From Afipia sp. (GTDB taxonomy: Bacteria > Pseudomonadota > Alphaproteobacteria > Rhizobiales > Xanthobacteraceae): 60,993 bases of DNA. The DNA is taken from the NCBI GenBank assembly GCA_017308595.1, contig JAFKER010000021.1, positions 1-60,993 of the forward strand, given 5' to 3'. Shown in pieces: positions 34,432 to 43,985 of this stretch. The notes beneath the pieces were generated by a model. That model saw only the letters and a list, made by a program, of their open reading frames with translations. It was not told the origin of the DNA and did not search any database. The translations under genes and the position numbers were made by a program. Within the stretch, counting starts at the first letter, position 1. Every line of letters begins with the position of its first letter.

Positions 34432-35925
34432 TTACTCCTGCGCGGCGAGCGGCCGCGCAACCTCCTCAAGTGACTTACACTCGGCGTCGATACAGTGACG
34501 CCATGCGATCAATGCCGCAGCAATCATCAGCACCGATCCAAGCAGATAGCCGGCGAACACGCTATCGCGCGAGCCAGTGTCAATCAGCACACCAAACAGT
34601 GCGGGACCGGCGATACCGCCGATACCGGTACCGATCGCATAAAACAGCGCGATGGCAAGAGCGCGAACCTCCAGCGGAAATGTCTCGCTCACCGTGAGAT
34701 ACGCCGCGCTGGCCGCAGGCGACGCAAAGAAGAAGATCACCATCCAGGCGATCGTCTGGGTTTGCGCGCTAAGCAGACCGATCGAAAACAGGTAACCTGA
34801 CACAGCCAGCAGAATGCCAGACACACTATAGGTGAATGCGATCATGCTGCGCCGGCCAAGCGTGTCGAACAGCGATCCGAGCAATAATGGCCCGAGAAAA
34901 TTCCCAGCAGCGAAGGGCAGAATGTACCAGCCGACATTTGCCGCCGGGATAGCGAAGAAATCTGTCAAAACCAAAGCATAGGTGAAGAAAATCGCGTTGT
35001 AGAAAAATGCCTGCGCCACCATCAGAGACAGGCCGACCATCGAACGGGTGCGATACGTCCGGAACAGCGTGGTGACTACTTCTCGAATCGGCGTGTGCGT
35101 TCGCATCGTCAGTTTGATACGGGGAAACTGAGAACCACGGGCGGCGGGGGCAACTGACTTTTCAATCTCGGCGACGATTCTCCTCGCCCGCTCAGGCTGA
35201 CCATGAATCATCAGCCAGCGCGGGCTTTCCGGAATCCAGAATCGCATAACGAATACGATCAGGCCGAGGCCGGCACCGGTCAGAAACGCCAGACGCCAAC
35301 CCTTTTCGGGATCGATGATAGCCGGATCGAGCAGCACAATCGCGCTGATTGCGCCGATCGCCGCACCAATCCAGAAACTGCCATTGACAATCAAGTCCGT
35401 GCGGCCGCGATAGCGCGCCGGCACAAGCTCCTGAATAGTGGAGTTGATCGCAGTGTATTCACCGCCGATACCCGCCCCGGTCAAAAACCTGAACACGGCG
35501 AAGCTCGCGAGATTCCAGGAGAACGCCGTGGCGGCAGTTGCCGTGAGATAGACGGCCAGAGTGACGAAGAACAATTTCTTGCGCCCGATCCTGTCTGTCA
35601 GCCATCCAAAACCAATCGCCCCAAGAACCGCTCCGGCAATATAAGCACTGGTTGCGATCCCAATGTCGGTGTTGCTGAACTTGAGAACGGGACTGTCTTT
35701 CAGCGCACCGGACAACGCGCCTGCGAGTGTCACTTCAAGACCGTCGAGAATCCACGTGATACCGAGCGCCGCAATAACGCGGCTATGGAAACCACTCCAT
35801 GGCAAGGAATCCAGGCGAGCGGGAATATCCGTCTCGATCGCTTGATGAGCACTTACGGCTGAAGCTAGGCCGATCCGGGATAAATTCTTTGCCGGGGACA
35901 TCTGGATGTTTGTCAAAGCTGACAT
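34432..35925 (-). CDS. Major facilitator superfamily transporter
   Basis: The 497-residue protein has twelve predicted membrane helices and the MFS signature GFGWLTDRIGRKKLF between helices 2 and 3, with a second copy GSLFDTLGRRS between 8 and 9. PESPRWLM after helix 6 is typical of the sugar- and organic-acid-transporter branch. It is the first gene of the operon with otsB and GH15, so a sugar (possibly trehalose or glucose) or osmolyte substrate is likely, though the substrate cannot be read from sequence. ATG 35925 follows AAGGACGGCGGG. Confidence 0.9.
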   Translation of the reverse strand: MSALTNIQMSPAKNLSRIGLASAVSAHQAIETDIPARLDSLPWSGFHSRVIAALGITWILDGLEVTLAGALSGALKDSPVLKFSNTDIGIATSAYIAGAVLGAIGFGWLTDRIGRKKLFFVTLAVYLTATAATAFSWNLASFAVFRFLTGAGIGGEYTAINSTIQELVPARYRGRTDLIVNGSFWIGAAIGAISAIVLLDPAIIDPEKGWRLAFLTGAGLGLIVFVMRFWIPESPRWLMIHGQPERARRIVAEIEKSVAPAARGSQFPRIKLTMRTHTPIREVVTTLFRTYRTRSMVGLSLMVAQAFFYNAIFFTYALVLTDFFAIPAANVGWYILPFAAGNFLGPLLLGSLFDTLGRRSMIAFTYSVSGILLAVSGYLFSIGLLSAQTQTIAWMVIFFFASPAASAAYLTVSETFPLEVRALAIALFYAIGTGIGGIAGPALFGVLIDTGSRDSVFAGYLLGSVLMIAAALIAWRHCIDAECKSLEEVARPLAAQE

Positions 35926-36415
35926 CCCGCCGTCCTTCTCGGTTCCACTTTTGCCCTCTCGATGGACGCCGCAACCGGCAAACGGAAGATCGTTGGCCGC
36001 ACCAAATGCCTTGCATCACAGTTGCAAGCAGTGCTGCCCCTGAAGTCCGGAACGCAATGGAAACGGAAGGGCTTGGAACTGAAGTCCCACGCCAATCCGT
36101 TAAACGGCGGGTACATCCGCCGCCGTCTCAGTTAGTCAACGCAAAAGGGGAATTCTGGTTCCATATGGGCAAGAGCAGCCTGCTGAGGCATCTCTTTCTA
36201 ACCGGACGCAAGCTGCAGCTCCGGCTCGGTCATGGTTTGCGGTCAATCGTTCTGCCCGGAATCGTTTCGCAAACCTTGCGGTGTGACAACGATGACCGCG
36301 TCATTGGTTAGATGCGCTCCAGCATACCCACTGCTGTGAGCGGGTAACTGATGGTCCCCCGAGACACCAATTCAAGTTCAAGACTTTTGCTCCGATAGGC
36401 ATTGAAGAGGGCACT
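35926..36415. other. Intergenic interval upstream of the MFS gene
   Basis: About 490 bases without a convincing gene. A rightward open frame (35799-36311) overlaps the transporter's 5' end in antisense and has no family resemblance. The interval should contain the promoter of the trehalose operon. No clear terminator or repeat was found. Confidence 0.4.
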
Positions 36416-36676
36416 TTAATCGCCAGAGCGAAGATAGAAGCAGATGACCTTGCGAACCCGGCCGGAATCGATCAGACGCGCCGATCCGTGATGGCCATTG
36501 CCTGAATTGTTGGCGACGATAGTGAGTTCTCTCACCCCTTGATCGTGCAGCCCTTCGAGAAGTCTGTCGGCAGAGCCAACCGCACCAAATCCGGGCACCA
36601 GTACCGCCGCGCCATTTTTAACATCAGTGACAGCAGCCCCCGCGACTTCACGCGCTTGTCGACTACACTGTACGTC
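36416..36676 (-). pseudogene. CoA-transferase subunit A fragment
   Basis: The translated segment AREVAGAAVTDVKNGAAVLV, PGFGAVGSADRLLEGLHDQG, ELTIVANNSGNGHHGSARLI, DSGRVRKVICFY resembles the first 80 or so residues of acyl-CoA/3-oxoacid CoA-transferase subunit A (about 230 residues in the intact family). The frame then stops, and no downstream remnant or subunit B is seen. The upstream part of the same open frame does not look native. It appears to be a decayed gene next to the coxSLM operon. Confidence 0.6.
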
Positions 36677-36965
36677 CTTGTTCTTGCTCCATTTTCTGCC
36701 CTTATCAATCAAACCAGGCAGAAACACCGCACCGGGCAAACCTCGCATCGGCATTGTGGGGATGCAGAAAATGGCGCTCCTTCGCATTTGCGAAAAAACG
36801 CGGCACGACGCGCGGCACAAGAGCTCGTCGCTGCGGCTGAACTTCACACCTAGATGATCTTGCGATGACACCCGCGACTAAAATCGACGTTGCAAAGTTT
36901 TGCGCGCCGGTTGTTAATTAGAACAATTACAAAAATCGATTTCTGGAATCACTAGGGAGGTGCTT

Positions 36966-37451
36966 GTGTCGACAATCAAATTAACGGTCAACGGCAAGGC
37001 GGTGTCCGCCGATGTCGAGGATCGCACGCTGCTGGTCCACTTGCTGCGCGATCATCTTGGTCTCACTGGGACCCATGTCGGATGTGACACCAGTCAGTGC
37101 GGCGCCTGTATCGTTCATATCGACGGACGCGCGGTAAAATCCTGCACCACTTTGGTCGGCCAGGCCAACGGCGCCAATGTCACCACCATCGAGGGTATCT
37201 CAAAGGGTGACGAACTGCATCCGATGCAAGCGGCGTTTCGTGACAATCATGGTCTCCAGTGCGGCTACTGCACCCCGGGCATGATCATGTCGGCGATCGA
37301 TATCGTCCATCGCCACCAGGGAAATCTGGATGAAGCCACCGTGCGCCACGAACTGGAAGGCAATATCTGCCGCTGCACGGGATACCATAACATCGTCAAA
37401 TCGGTACTCGACGCCGCCGGACGCATGAAGGTTTCTGCCGCCGCGGAATAA
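36966..37451 (+). CDS. coxS: CoxS-type [2Fe-2S] subunit of a molybdenum hydroxylase
   Basis: The small subunit carries electrons from the molybdenum site to FAD through two [2Fe-2S] clusters. The plant-type ferredoxin ligands are [12 protein letters not shown] with a later Cys (SCTTLV), and the second cluster has [10 protein letters not shown] and [11 protein letters not shown]. Length is about 161 residues, normal. GTG 36966 is preferred over GTG 36960 because AGGGAGG lies five bases before it. It is the first gene of coxS-coxL-coxM, the order typical of form II enzymes. Confidence 0.93.
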   Translation: MSTIKLTVNGKAVSADVEDRTLLVHLLRDHLGLTGTHVGCDTSQCGACIVHIDGRAVKSCTTLVGQANGANVTTIEGISKGDELHPMQAAFRDNHGLQCGYCTPGMIMSAIDIVHRHQGNLDEATVRHELEGNICRCTGYHNIVKSVLDAAGRMKVSAAAE

Positions 37452-37536
37452 TCCGCGACGACCATTTCCATCGGCCGAAACGTTGCCCGCACTGTCCGTG
37501 CGACCAAGGCGACCATTATGAAAAGGGTCAGGATCT

Positions 37537-39888
37537 ATGAGTGAAGGTATTGGCGCGCGCGTGACGCGCAAGGAAGACAAGCGTTTCATCACCGGCAAGG
37601 GTAAATATACCGACGACGTCCGCCTTCATGGCATGACCTACGCGTCATTCGTCCGCAGCCCCCATGCCCACGCAAAAATCAAAAGCATTAATGTCGACGC
37701 TGCCAAGGCCATGCCTGGCGTGGTGGATGTACTGACCGGCCAGCAGATCGTCGATGACAAGATCGGCAACCTGATCTGCGGCTGGATGATCCATTCCAAG
37801 GACGGCTCGCCGATGAAGATGGGCGCCTGGCCGGCCATGGCGCCGGAAATCGTCCGCTTTGTCGGAAATGCCGTTGCTGTCGTTGTTGCTGAAACGCGCA
37901 ATCAGGCGCGCGACGCCGCGGAAGCTGTCGAAGTGACCTACGAAGAGCTGCCTGCTGCCGCGGACATCCGATCGGCGATCGCATCCGGCGCACCGCAGCT
38001 TCACCCCGAAGCGCCCGGCAATGTCATCTATGACTGGAGCATCGGCGACGAAGCCGCCACCAATGATGCCTTCAGCAAAGCCGCCAACGTGGTGGCCATG
38101 GACATCACCAACAATCGTCTGGTGCCGAACGCCATGGAGCCGCGCTCCGCGGTTGCGGAATACGATTCCGCCGAGGAGCATTTTACGCTCTACACGACGT
38201 CACAAAATCCACACGTCGCGCGCCTTGTTCTGTCCGCCTTCTATAACGTCGCACCGGAAAACAAGCTGCGCGTGATCGCCCCCGACGTCGGCGGTGGCTT
38301 CGGCTCGAAGATTTTCATCTATCCGGAGGAAATGGTGGCGCTGTGGGCTTCCAAGCGCACCGGCCGGCCGGTGAAATGGACCGCTGATCGCACCGAAGCA
38401 TTTCTCACGGACGCTCACGGACGCGACCATCTCACCAAGGCCGAAATGGCCTTCGACAAGGACAACAAGATCACTGGCCTGCGGGTGAAGACCCACGCCA
38501 ATCTCGGCGCCTACATGTCGCTGTTCTCGTCTTCGGTCCCGACCTATCTCTACGCCACGTTGCTGTCGGGCCAGTACAACATCCCGAACATCTATGCCGA
38601 GGTGATCAGCGTTTACACCAATACCACGCCGGTCGATGCTTATCGCGGCGCTGGCCGCCCGGAAGCCTCCTTCGTGATGGAACGGATGATGGAAACCGCG
38701 GCGCGGCAGCTCAAGGTCGATCCGGCCGAACTGCGGCGCAAGAACTTCATTACCAGCTTCCCGCACCAGACGCCGGTGATCATGGCCTATGACGCGGGCG
38801 ACTTTAATGCCTCACTCGACGCAGCGCTGAAAGCCATCGACTACGCCGGCTTCCCCGCGCGGAAAGAAAAGGCGAAGAAAGAGGGCAAGCTGCGCGGCAT
38901 CGGCTTCTCTTGCTACATCGAAGCTTGCGGCATCGCGCCTTCAAAAGCCGTCGGCAGTCTCGGCGCCGGCGTCGGCCTGTGGGAATCCTGCGAGGTGCGG
39001 GTCAATCCGGTCGGCACCGTTGAAATCCTGACCGGCTCGCACAGCCACGGCCAGGGTCACGAAACCACGTTCGCCCAAGTCGTCGCCGACCGGCTCGGTA
39101 TTCCGATCGGTCAGGTCTCGATCGTCCACGGCGACACCGACAAGGTGCAGTTCGGCATGGGCACCTATGGCTCACGCTCCGGCGCGGTCGGCATGTCAGC
39201 CATTGTCAAAGCGATGGAAAAGGTCGAAGCCAAGGCGAAGAAAATCGTCGCGCATCAGCTTGAGGCCTCGGAAAACGACATCGTCATCGAGAACGGCGAG
39301 TTCAAGGTGACCGGCACCGACAAGGCCATAGCGTTGCCGATGGTCGCGCTCGCAGCCTATACCGCGCACAACCTGCCGGACGGCATGGAGCCGGGCCTGA
39401 AGGAAACCGCGTTCTACGATCCCAGCAACTTCACCTTCCCCGCAGGCGCTTATGTTTGCGAGGTCGATGTCGACCCCGGGACCGGCAAGACCGACATTAT
39501 CAACTTCGTCGCCGCGGATGACTTCGGACGCCTGATCAATCCGATGATCGTCGAAGGTCAAGTCCACGGCGGCATCGCCCAAGGTGTCGGGCAGGCCCTG
39601 CTGGAAGGCGCGGTTTACGACAAGAGCGGCCAGCTCATCACGGCGTCCTTCATGGATTATGCCATGCCGCGCGCCGACGACCTCCCCTCGTTCAATATCT
39701 CTCACACCATGACGCCATGTCCGAGCAATCCTCTCGGCATCAAGGGGTGCGGTGAAGCCGGTGCTATCGGCTCGACGCCGGCGGTGATCAACGCGATCAC
39801 CGACGCCATCGGCACCAACAACCTCGAAATGCCGGCCTCGCCGTCGCGGGTATGGCATGCGATTCATCAACAGCAGGCCGCAGAGTAA
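37537..39888 (+). CDS. coxL: CoxL-type molybdopterin subunit, form II
   Basis: This is the catalytic subunit of an aerobic CO-dehydrogenase-like molybdenum hydroxylase. The 783-residue protein has the family opening [20 protein letters not shown], the Moco-binding loop DVGGGFGSK and the closing [14 protein letters not shown]. The active-site loop is AYRGAGR, the form II signature, not the AYXCSFR of proven form I CO dehydrogenases. CO oxidation is therefore uncertain, and another aldehyde or purine-like substrate is possible. It follows coxS by about 85 bases and precedes coxM by 12. Confidence 0.93.
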   Translation: MSEGIGARVTRKEDKRFITGKGKYTDDVRLHGMTYASFVRSPHAHAKIKSINVDAAKAMPGVVDVLTGQQIVDDKIGNLICGWMIHSKDGSPMKMGAWPAMAPEIVRFVGNAVAVVVAETRNQARDAAEAVEVTYEELPAAADIRSAIASGAPQLHPEAPGNVIYDWSIGDEAATNDAFSKAANVVAMDITNNRLVPNAMEPRSAVAEYDSAEEHFTLYTTSQNPHVARLVLSAFYNVAPENKLRVIAPDVGGGFGSKIFIYPEEMVALWASKRTGRPVKWTADRTEAFLTDAHGRDHLTKAEMAFDKDNKITGLRVKTHANLGAYMSLFSSSVPTYLYATLLSGQYNIPNIYAEVISVYTNTTPVDAYRGAGRPEASFVMERMMETAARQLKVDPAELRRKNFITSFPHQTPVIMAYDAGDFNASLDAALKAIDYAGFPARKEKAKKEGKLRGIGFSCYIEACGIAPSKAVGSLGAGVGLWESCEVRVNPVGTVEILTGSHSHGQGHETTFAQVVADRLGIPIGQVSIVHGDTDKVQFGMGTYGSRSGAVGMSAIVKAMEKVEAKAKKIVAHQLEASENDIVIENGEFKVTGTDKAIALPMVALAAYTAHNLPDGMEPGLKETAFYDPSNFTFPAGAYVCEVDVDPGTGKTDIINFVAADDFGRLINPMIVEGQVHGGIAQGVGQALLEGAVYDKSGQLITASFMDYAMPRADDLPSFNISHTMTPCPSNPLGIKGCGEAGAIGSTPAVINAITDAIGTNNLEMPASPSRVWHAIHQQQAAE

Positions 39889-39900
39889 GGAGGCACGACC

Positions 39901-40701
39901 ATGCACGAGACAAATTATCATCGCGCCTCCAGCGTCGAAAACGCGCTCGATCTGTTCAAAAAGGGATCGGACGCGAAGTATCTTGCCGGCGGCCAGACTT
40001 TGCTCCCGGTGATGAAGCAGCGCCTAGCGCAACCGTCGGATGTCATCGACCTCGCGCGCATTCCTGGAATGTCTGGCGTATCGGCCAATGCCGATGCGCT
40101 CGTCATCAAGGCAGCCACGACCTACTACGACATCATGACAAGCGCAGATGCGAAGAAGGCCATTCCCGCCATCGTGCATCTGACCTCGGTGCTCGGCGAT
40201 CCCGCTGTGCGCTATCGCGGGACCATCGGCGGCTCGATTGCCAACAACGATCCGGCAGCGGATTTCCCTGCCGCCCTCGTGGCGCTCGATGCGACGGTGA
40301 AAACCAACAAGCGCAGTATCAAGGCCGACGATTTCTTCCAGGGCCTGTTCACGACGGCGCTGGAAGACGGCGAGATCATCACCGAGGTCTCATTCCCGAT
40401 CCCGGCAAAGGCGGCCTACGAGAAGATGCGCCATCCGGCATCGCGTTTTGCGCTGACCGGCGTGTTCGTCGCCAAGACGAAATCGGGAGATGTTCGTGTC
40501 GCCGCAACCGGTGCTTCGCAGAACGGCGTGATGCGCGTTCCGGCCATCGAAGCCGCGCTTAAGGCGAACTGGTCCGCCAGTGCTCTCGACGGCGTTAAAA
40601 TCTCCGCCGACGGGCTAATGGAAGATATCCACGGATCGGCGCCGTATCGCGCCAACCTGATTAAGGTGATGGCGCAGCGCGCTGTTGCGGCTGCGGGTTA
40701 A
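39901..40701 (+). CDS. coxM: CoxM-type FAD subunit
   Basis: The medium subunit binds FAD and passes electrons onward. Both flavin motifs are present: AGGQTLLPVMKQRL (about residues 29-42) and TIGGSIANNDPAADFPAAL (about 113-131). Length is 266 residues, normal. A strong AAGGAGG precedes ATG 39901. The gene is followed within 20 bases by a strong hairpin terminator, marking the operon's end. No maturation genes (coxDEFG) lie beside it in this window. Confidence 0.93.
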   Translation: MHETNYHRASSVENALDLFKKGSDAKYLAGGQTLLPVMKQRLAQPSDVIDLARIPGMSGVSANADALVIKAATTYYDIMTSADAKKAIPAIVHLTSVLGDPAVRYRGTIGGSIANNDPAADFPAALVALDATVKTNKRSIKADDFFQGLFTTALEDGEIITEVSFPIPAKAAYEKMRHPASRFALTGVFVAKTKSGDVRVAATGASQNGVMRVPAIEAALKANWSASALDGVKISADGLMEDIHGSAPYRANLIKVMAQRAVAAAG

Positions 40702-40716
40702 CAAGACCCAAAGCAA

Positions 40717-40750
40717 AAAGGCCGCCCCTCGGGGCGGCCTTTCTGTTTTT
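40717..40750. terminator. Hairpin terminator after coxM, probably bidirectional
   Basis: The stem aaaggccgcccc / ggggcggccttt is perfect over 12 bases with a tight loop and is followed by TTCTGTTTTT. It lies between convergent coxM and the DUF1236 gene, and the A-run before the stem lets it serve the opposite direction too. Confidence 0.9.
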
Positions 40751-40755
40751 AAGAA

Positions 40756-41172
40756 CTAGTCGACGATCTGAACCACGCGGTGGGTGCGCGGATCGACCAG
40801 GACCGTGCGGTCATTCACCACCGTGTAGCGATAATCGCGAACGCCGTATTCCGGCGGAACGTCGTAGTACGTCACACCTTCCGACGGAAGAACCACGCCG
40901 ACCGCGAGTTCATTCTGATAGCGATAGGACGGACGCCGCTGCTCGACCACGTAGCTGCGGAAGCGCGGACGCTGATCCACGCCGAGCACGCCCGCTACAC
41001 CGCCGACAACTCCGCCGACCGTGCCGCCCACGACTGCGCCGACCGGCCCGCCAATACGCTCGCCCTCACGAGCGCCGCGTTCGATGCCGCCCGGAACGCC
41101 CTGTGCCGAGGCGACGGCCGGAATCAACGCGCTCGCAGAAATCATCGCTAAAGCAACCACTGTTCTCTTCAT
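40756..41172 (-). CDS. DUF1236 exported protein
   Basis: A signal peptide is visible (MKRTVVALAMISASALIPAV then ASAQ, cleavage near residue 23-24). A glycine/valine-rich stretch follows (GGPVGAVVGGTVGGVVGG), which could insert in a membrane. The C-terminus is the DUF1236 domain (VTYYDVPPEYGVRDYRYTVV, then LVDPRTHRVVQIVD). The family is abundant in Bradyrhizobium relatives and of unknown function. It is presumably envelope-associated. Confidence 0.88.
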   Translation of the reverse strand: MKRTVVALAMISASALIPAVASAQGVPGGIERGAREGERIGGPVGAVVGGTVGGVVGGVAGVLGVDQRPRFRSYVVEQRRPSYRYQNELAVGVVLPSEGVTYYDVPPEYGVRDYRYTVVNDRTVLVDPRTHRVVQIVD

Positions 41173-41432
41173 GTCCCAAACTCCCGGTTAAAATTCTCGG
41201 GAAGCACAAGTAACCGGCAGCCGAATTGTTCCTCATTGTCGGGGAAGATCGCGGAATGGCCTTATTCCGATGGCAGCAGGAGTACTTATTGATGGCTCTT
41301 TGGCCTGAACTGCCCTAAAGCATATCAAATTTATCCTCACGCCGATGCCTCAGTCAGGTCACGCCCTTCGGGAGCGCATGACCGATGCGCCTCGGCTGTT
41401 CTGGCGATTCCGCCAATCAAGGTCCGACGTTC

Positions 41433-43373
41433 GTGAAATCCCTGCCTGCAAGCCCGCCGCTCGCCCGCGCTCTGGCCGAGCGCAACTATCATGATGCAAC
41501 ACCTGTCCAGAACGCTGTGCTCGCGCCGGAAGCCATTGGCCGCGACCTCCTGGTGTCGGCGCAAACCGGCTCGGGCAAGACCGTCGCTTATGGGCTTGCA
41601 ATCGCCAATGACATGATGGGCGAGGCCGAGCGCCTGCCGCGTGCCGCATCGCCGCTGGCGCTGATCGTCGCACCGACCCGCGAACTCGCGCTGCAGGTTC
41701 ATCGCGAACTGGAATGGCTTTACGCCTATGCCGGCGCGCGCGTCGTGTCCTGTGTCGGGGGCATGGACCCGCAGCGCGAAAAGCGCGAACTGGAAGCCGG
41801 TGCACACATCGTGGTCGGCACGCCGGGACGCCTTTGCGATCACATCCGCCGCAAGCGTCTCGACGTCACCGAGCTGAAAGCTGTTGTACTTGATGAAGCC
41901 GACGAGATGCTCGATCTCGGCTTTCGCGAGGACATGGAATTTATCCTCGAGACGACACCCGAGACACGACGAACGCTGCTGTTCTCGGCGACACTGCCGC
42001 GCACCATTATTACAATGGCCAAGCAGTATCAGCAGGACGCATTCCGTGTCGAAGTCGCCGGCAGTGATGGTGGCCATGCCGATATCGAATATCGCGCCAT
42101 CCGCATTGCGCCCGGCGATGTCGAACACGCCGTGGTCAATGTCCTGCGGTTCTTTGAGTCCCCAACGACCATCGTGTTCTGCAACACGCGCAGCGCCGTC
42201 AATCACCTCCAGGCCGCGCTGCTTGAGCGCGGATTCTCCGTAGTCGCGTTGTCGGGTGAGCTCACCCAGAACGAGCGCACGAAAGCGCTGCAGTCTTTGC
42301 GTGACGGTCGCGCGCGGGTTTGCGTCGCCACCGACGTCGCCGCACGCGGCATCGATCTGCCCAATCTCGGCCTCGTAATTCACGCCGACCTGCCGAACGA
42401 TCCCGAAGTGCTTCAACATCGTTCGGGCCGCACCGGACGCGCCGGCAAGAAGGGTGTCAGTGTTCTTCTGGTCGTGCCGGCACGGCGGCGGCGCGCGGAA
42501 TTCCTGCTGGATCTGGCAGGCGTCGATGCGGTATGGGCGACGGCTCCGACGGTCGAGGAAATTCGCGCGCTCGATCAGCAACGCATGCTGCAAGACACCT
42601 TGTTCAGCGAACAAGCCACCGACGACGATCTTGTGTTGGCCCGGGCGCTGCTGACCGAACGCTCCGCCGAAGAAATCGCGGCAGCATTGGCGCGGCTCTA
42701 TCGCTCACGCCTCCCCTCGCCCGAAGACATTCTCGATCCTGGACAAGGACGCTCGCGAGATAATCGTGGCGAGCGGCGCGACAGCCGCGAACCACGCAGC
42801 GATGATCGCGCGCCACGCGCAAAATCGAAGTTACGCACCGAGATGCCGGAAGGCAGCAAGTGGTTCCGCGCTGCCATTGGCCGCAACAAGAACGCTGAAG
42901 CGCGCTGGCTGCTGCCGATGATTTGCCGCCGGGGCGGAATCGGCAAGCAGGATATCGGCGCCATCCGCATTTTCGACAGCAGCACAGAGTTCGAAATCTC
43001 GGCGAACGCAGTTGATGAATTCACTGCCAAGATCAAGCGCCCGGACAAGGAAGACAATATCCGTATCGAAGCGTTGCCCAACGGTCCGCAGGGTGACAGC
43101 GCTACATTTGAAAAACGTCCCCGCAAGGACAAGAATTTCAACGCCAAACCGCGCCGCGATGACAAACCACGATTTGAGGAAAAGCTGCGCTTCGACAAAC
43201 CGAAGCACAGCGGAAAGCCGCGGCGGGACGATGCCCGCCGCTTCGACGACGCACCCGCGCACGGCAAAAACTCAAAACCCGACAAGAAGCCAGACCGCAA
43301 GGACTGGCCAGATGTCGAAAAGCCCGGCTCAGCCAAGAAGCCGAAAAAGAAAAAGCACCGCAAAGGCAACTGA
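41433..43373 (+). CDS. DEAD-box RNA helicase with DbpA-like RNA-binding domain
   Basis: Helicase motifs are complete: Q motif (YHDATPVQNAVL), AQTGSGKT, PTRELALQ, VLDEADEML, SAT, and HRSGRTGRAGKKG. A DbpA-like RNA-binding domain (EGSKWFRAAIGRNKNAEARW, IGAIRIFDSSTEFEIS) and a Lys/Arg/Asp-rich disordered tail of about 120 residues follow. This suggests ribosome assembly or RNA-decay work. The start is uncertain: GTG 41433 has AAGG upstream and gives a family-like opening, and ATG 41385 would add 16 unusual residues. Confidence 0.9.
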   Translation: MKSLPASPPLARALAERNYHDATPVQNAVLAPEAIGRDLLVSAQTGSGKTVAYGLAIANDMMGEAERLPRAASPLALIVAPTRELALQVHRELEWLYAYAGARVVSCVGGMDPQREKRELEAGAHIVVGTPGRLCDHIRRKRLDVTELKAVVLDEADEMLDLGFREDMEFILETTPETRRTLLFSATLPRTIITMAKQYQQDAFRVEVAGSDGGHADIEYRAIRIAPGDVEHAVVNVLRFFESPTTIVFCNTRSAVNHLQAALLERGFSVVALSGELTQNERTKALQSLRDGRARVCVATDVAARGIDLPNLGLVIHADLPNDPEVLQHRSGRTGRAGKKGVSVLLVVPARRRRAEFLLDLAGVDAVWATAPTVEEIRALDQQRMLQDTLFSEQATDDDLVLARALLTERSAEEIAAALARLYRSRLPSPEDILDPGQGRSRDNRGERRDSREPRSDDRAPRAKSKLRTEMPEGSKWFRAAIGRNKNAEARWLLPMICRRGGIGKQDIGAIRIFDSSTEFEISANAVDEFTAKIKRPDKEDNIRIEALPNGPQGDSATFEKRPRKDKNFNAKPRRDDKPRFEEKLRFDKPKHSGKPRRDDARRFDDAPAHGKNSKPDKKPDRKDWPDVEKPGSAKKPKKKKHRKGN

Positions 43374-43430
43374 CCACTGCGGGTGCGGCATCTTTAAGCC
43401 AGAAAAATCAATAATGTACGGGAAATCTGG

Positions 43431-43517
43431 CGGAGAGGGAGGGATTCGAACCCCCGATAGGCTTGCACCTATGCCGCATTTCGAGTGCGGTGCATTCAAC
43501 CACTCTGCCACCTCTCC
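43431..43517 (-). tRNA. tRNA-Ser (CGA)
   Basis: The gene begins GGAGAGGTGGCAGAGTGGTT at 43517 leftward. The anticodon loop is CTCGAAA (anticodon CGA), the variable arm is long (CATAGGTGCAAGCCTATC) as in serine tRNAs, and the T-arm reads GGGGGTTCGAATCCCTC. The acceptor stem pairs with the last seven bases before the G discriminator. CCA is not encoded. Confidence 0.95.
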
Positions 43518-43985
43518 AGGCGCCAAGACGGCGATGGCTCGCCGGGTTGCGGGCGAGTTCTATGCGAGGATGCCGATTCAGACAAGGCGCAGAACGCGGT
43601 TTCGGGTCCAGAATAACCAGAACGGCGGTCTGCCGGGCGGATTTTAAGACGTTGACCCATCCGTGCGCAGGTAAATCACACATCGCCTCATTCCAGCGGA
43701 GTTGCCCAGAAGCTGCCACGCCGGCATGTCCGCCGTTTCCGGCAGCCTTCTCCGATCTCACGTTACAATGCCGTCCGTGCGGTTGGCGGCTGACTAGGGG
43801 CCTGCGGCAACAAATCAGATGAATGCACGAATACCTTCCTGACCATCCGGCATGCCTGCTTTCACGCCGATTTCGCAGCGAACAGCGCAGCAGCTTTTTC
43901 ACGGCCGCGAAACATCAGTAGTTCGAAAAGTTCGCGCGTGTGAGGCAATGAATGGATCGCCTGACACAGATTTCTTTCGCGCCAA
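43518..43985. other. Intergenic interval between tRNA-Ser and the ROK gene
   Basis: About 468 bases with no supported gene. Open frames here are short, partly run through the tRNA, and show no family features. The interval carries the promoter of the leftward tRNA and the 3' end of the leftward ROK gene. No repeat or terminator is evident. Confidence 0.4.

Noticed and set aside
35799-36311. 170-codon rightward frame upstream of the MFS gene
   Set aside because: It overlaps the transporter's 5' end in antisense and has no recognisable domain or ribosome-binding site.
37537-39888. Form I CO dehydrogenase large subunit
   Set aside because: The active-site loop reads AYRGAGR, not the form I AYXCSFR.
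41337-42614. 425-codon leftward open frame across the DEAD-box helicase gene
   Set aside because: It runs antisense to an intact helicase with all motifs; its translation is Arg/Ala/Gly-rich without domains, a common shadow in high-GC DNA.
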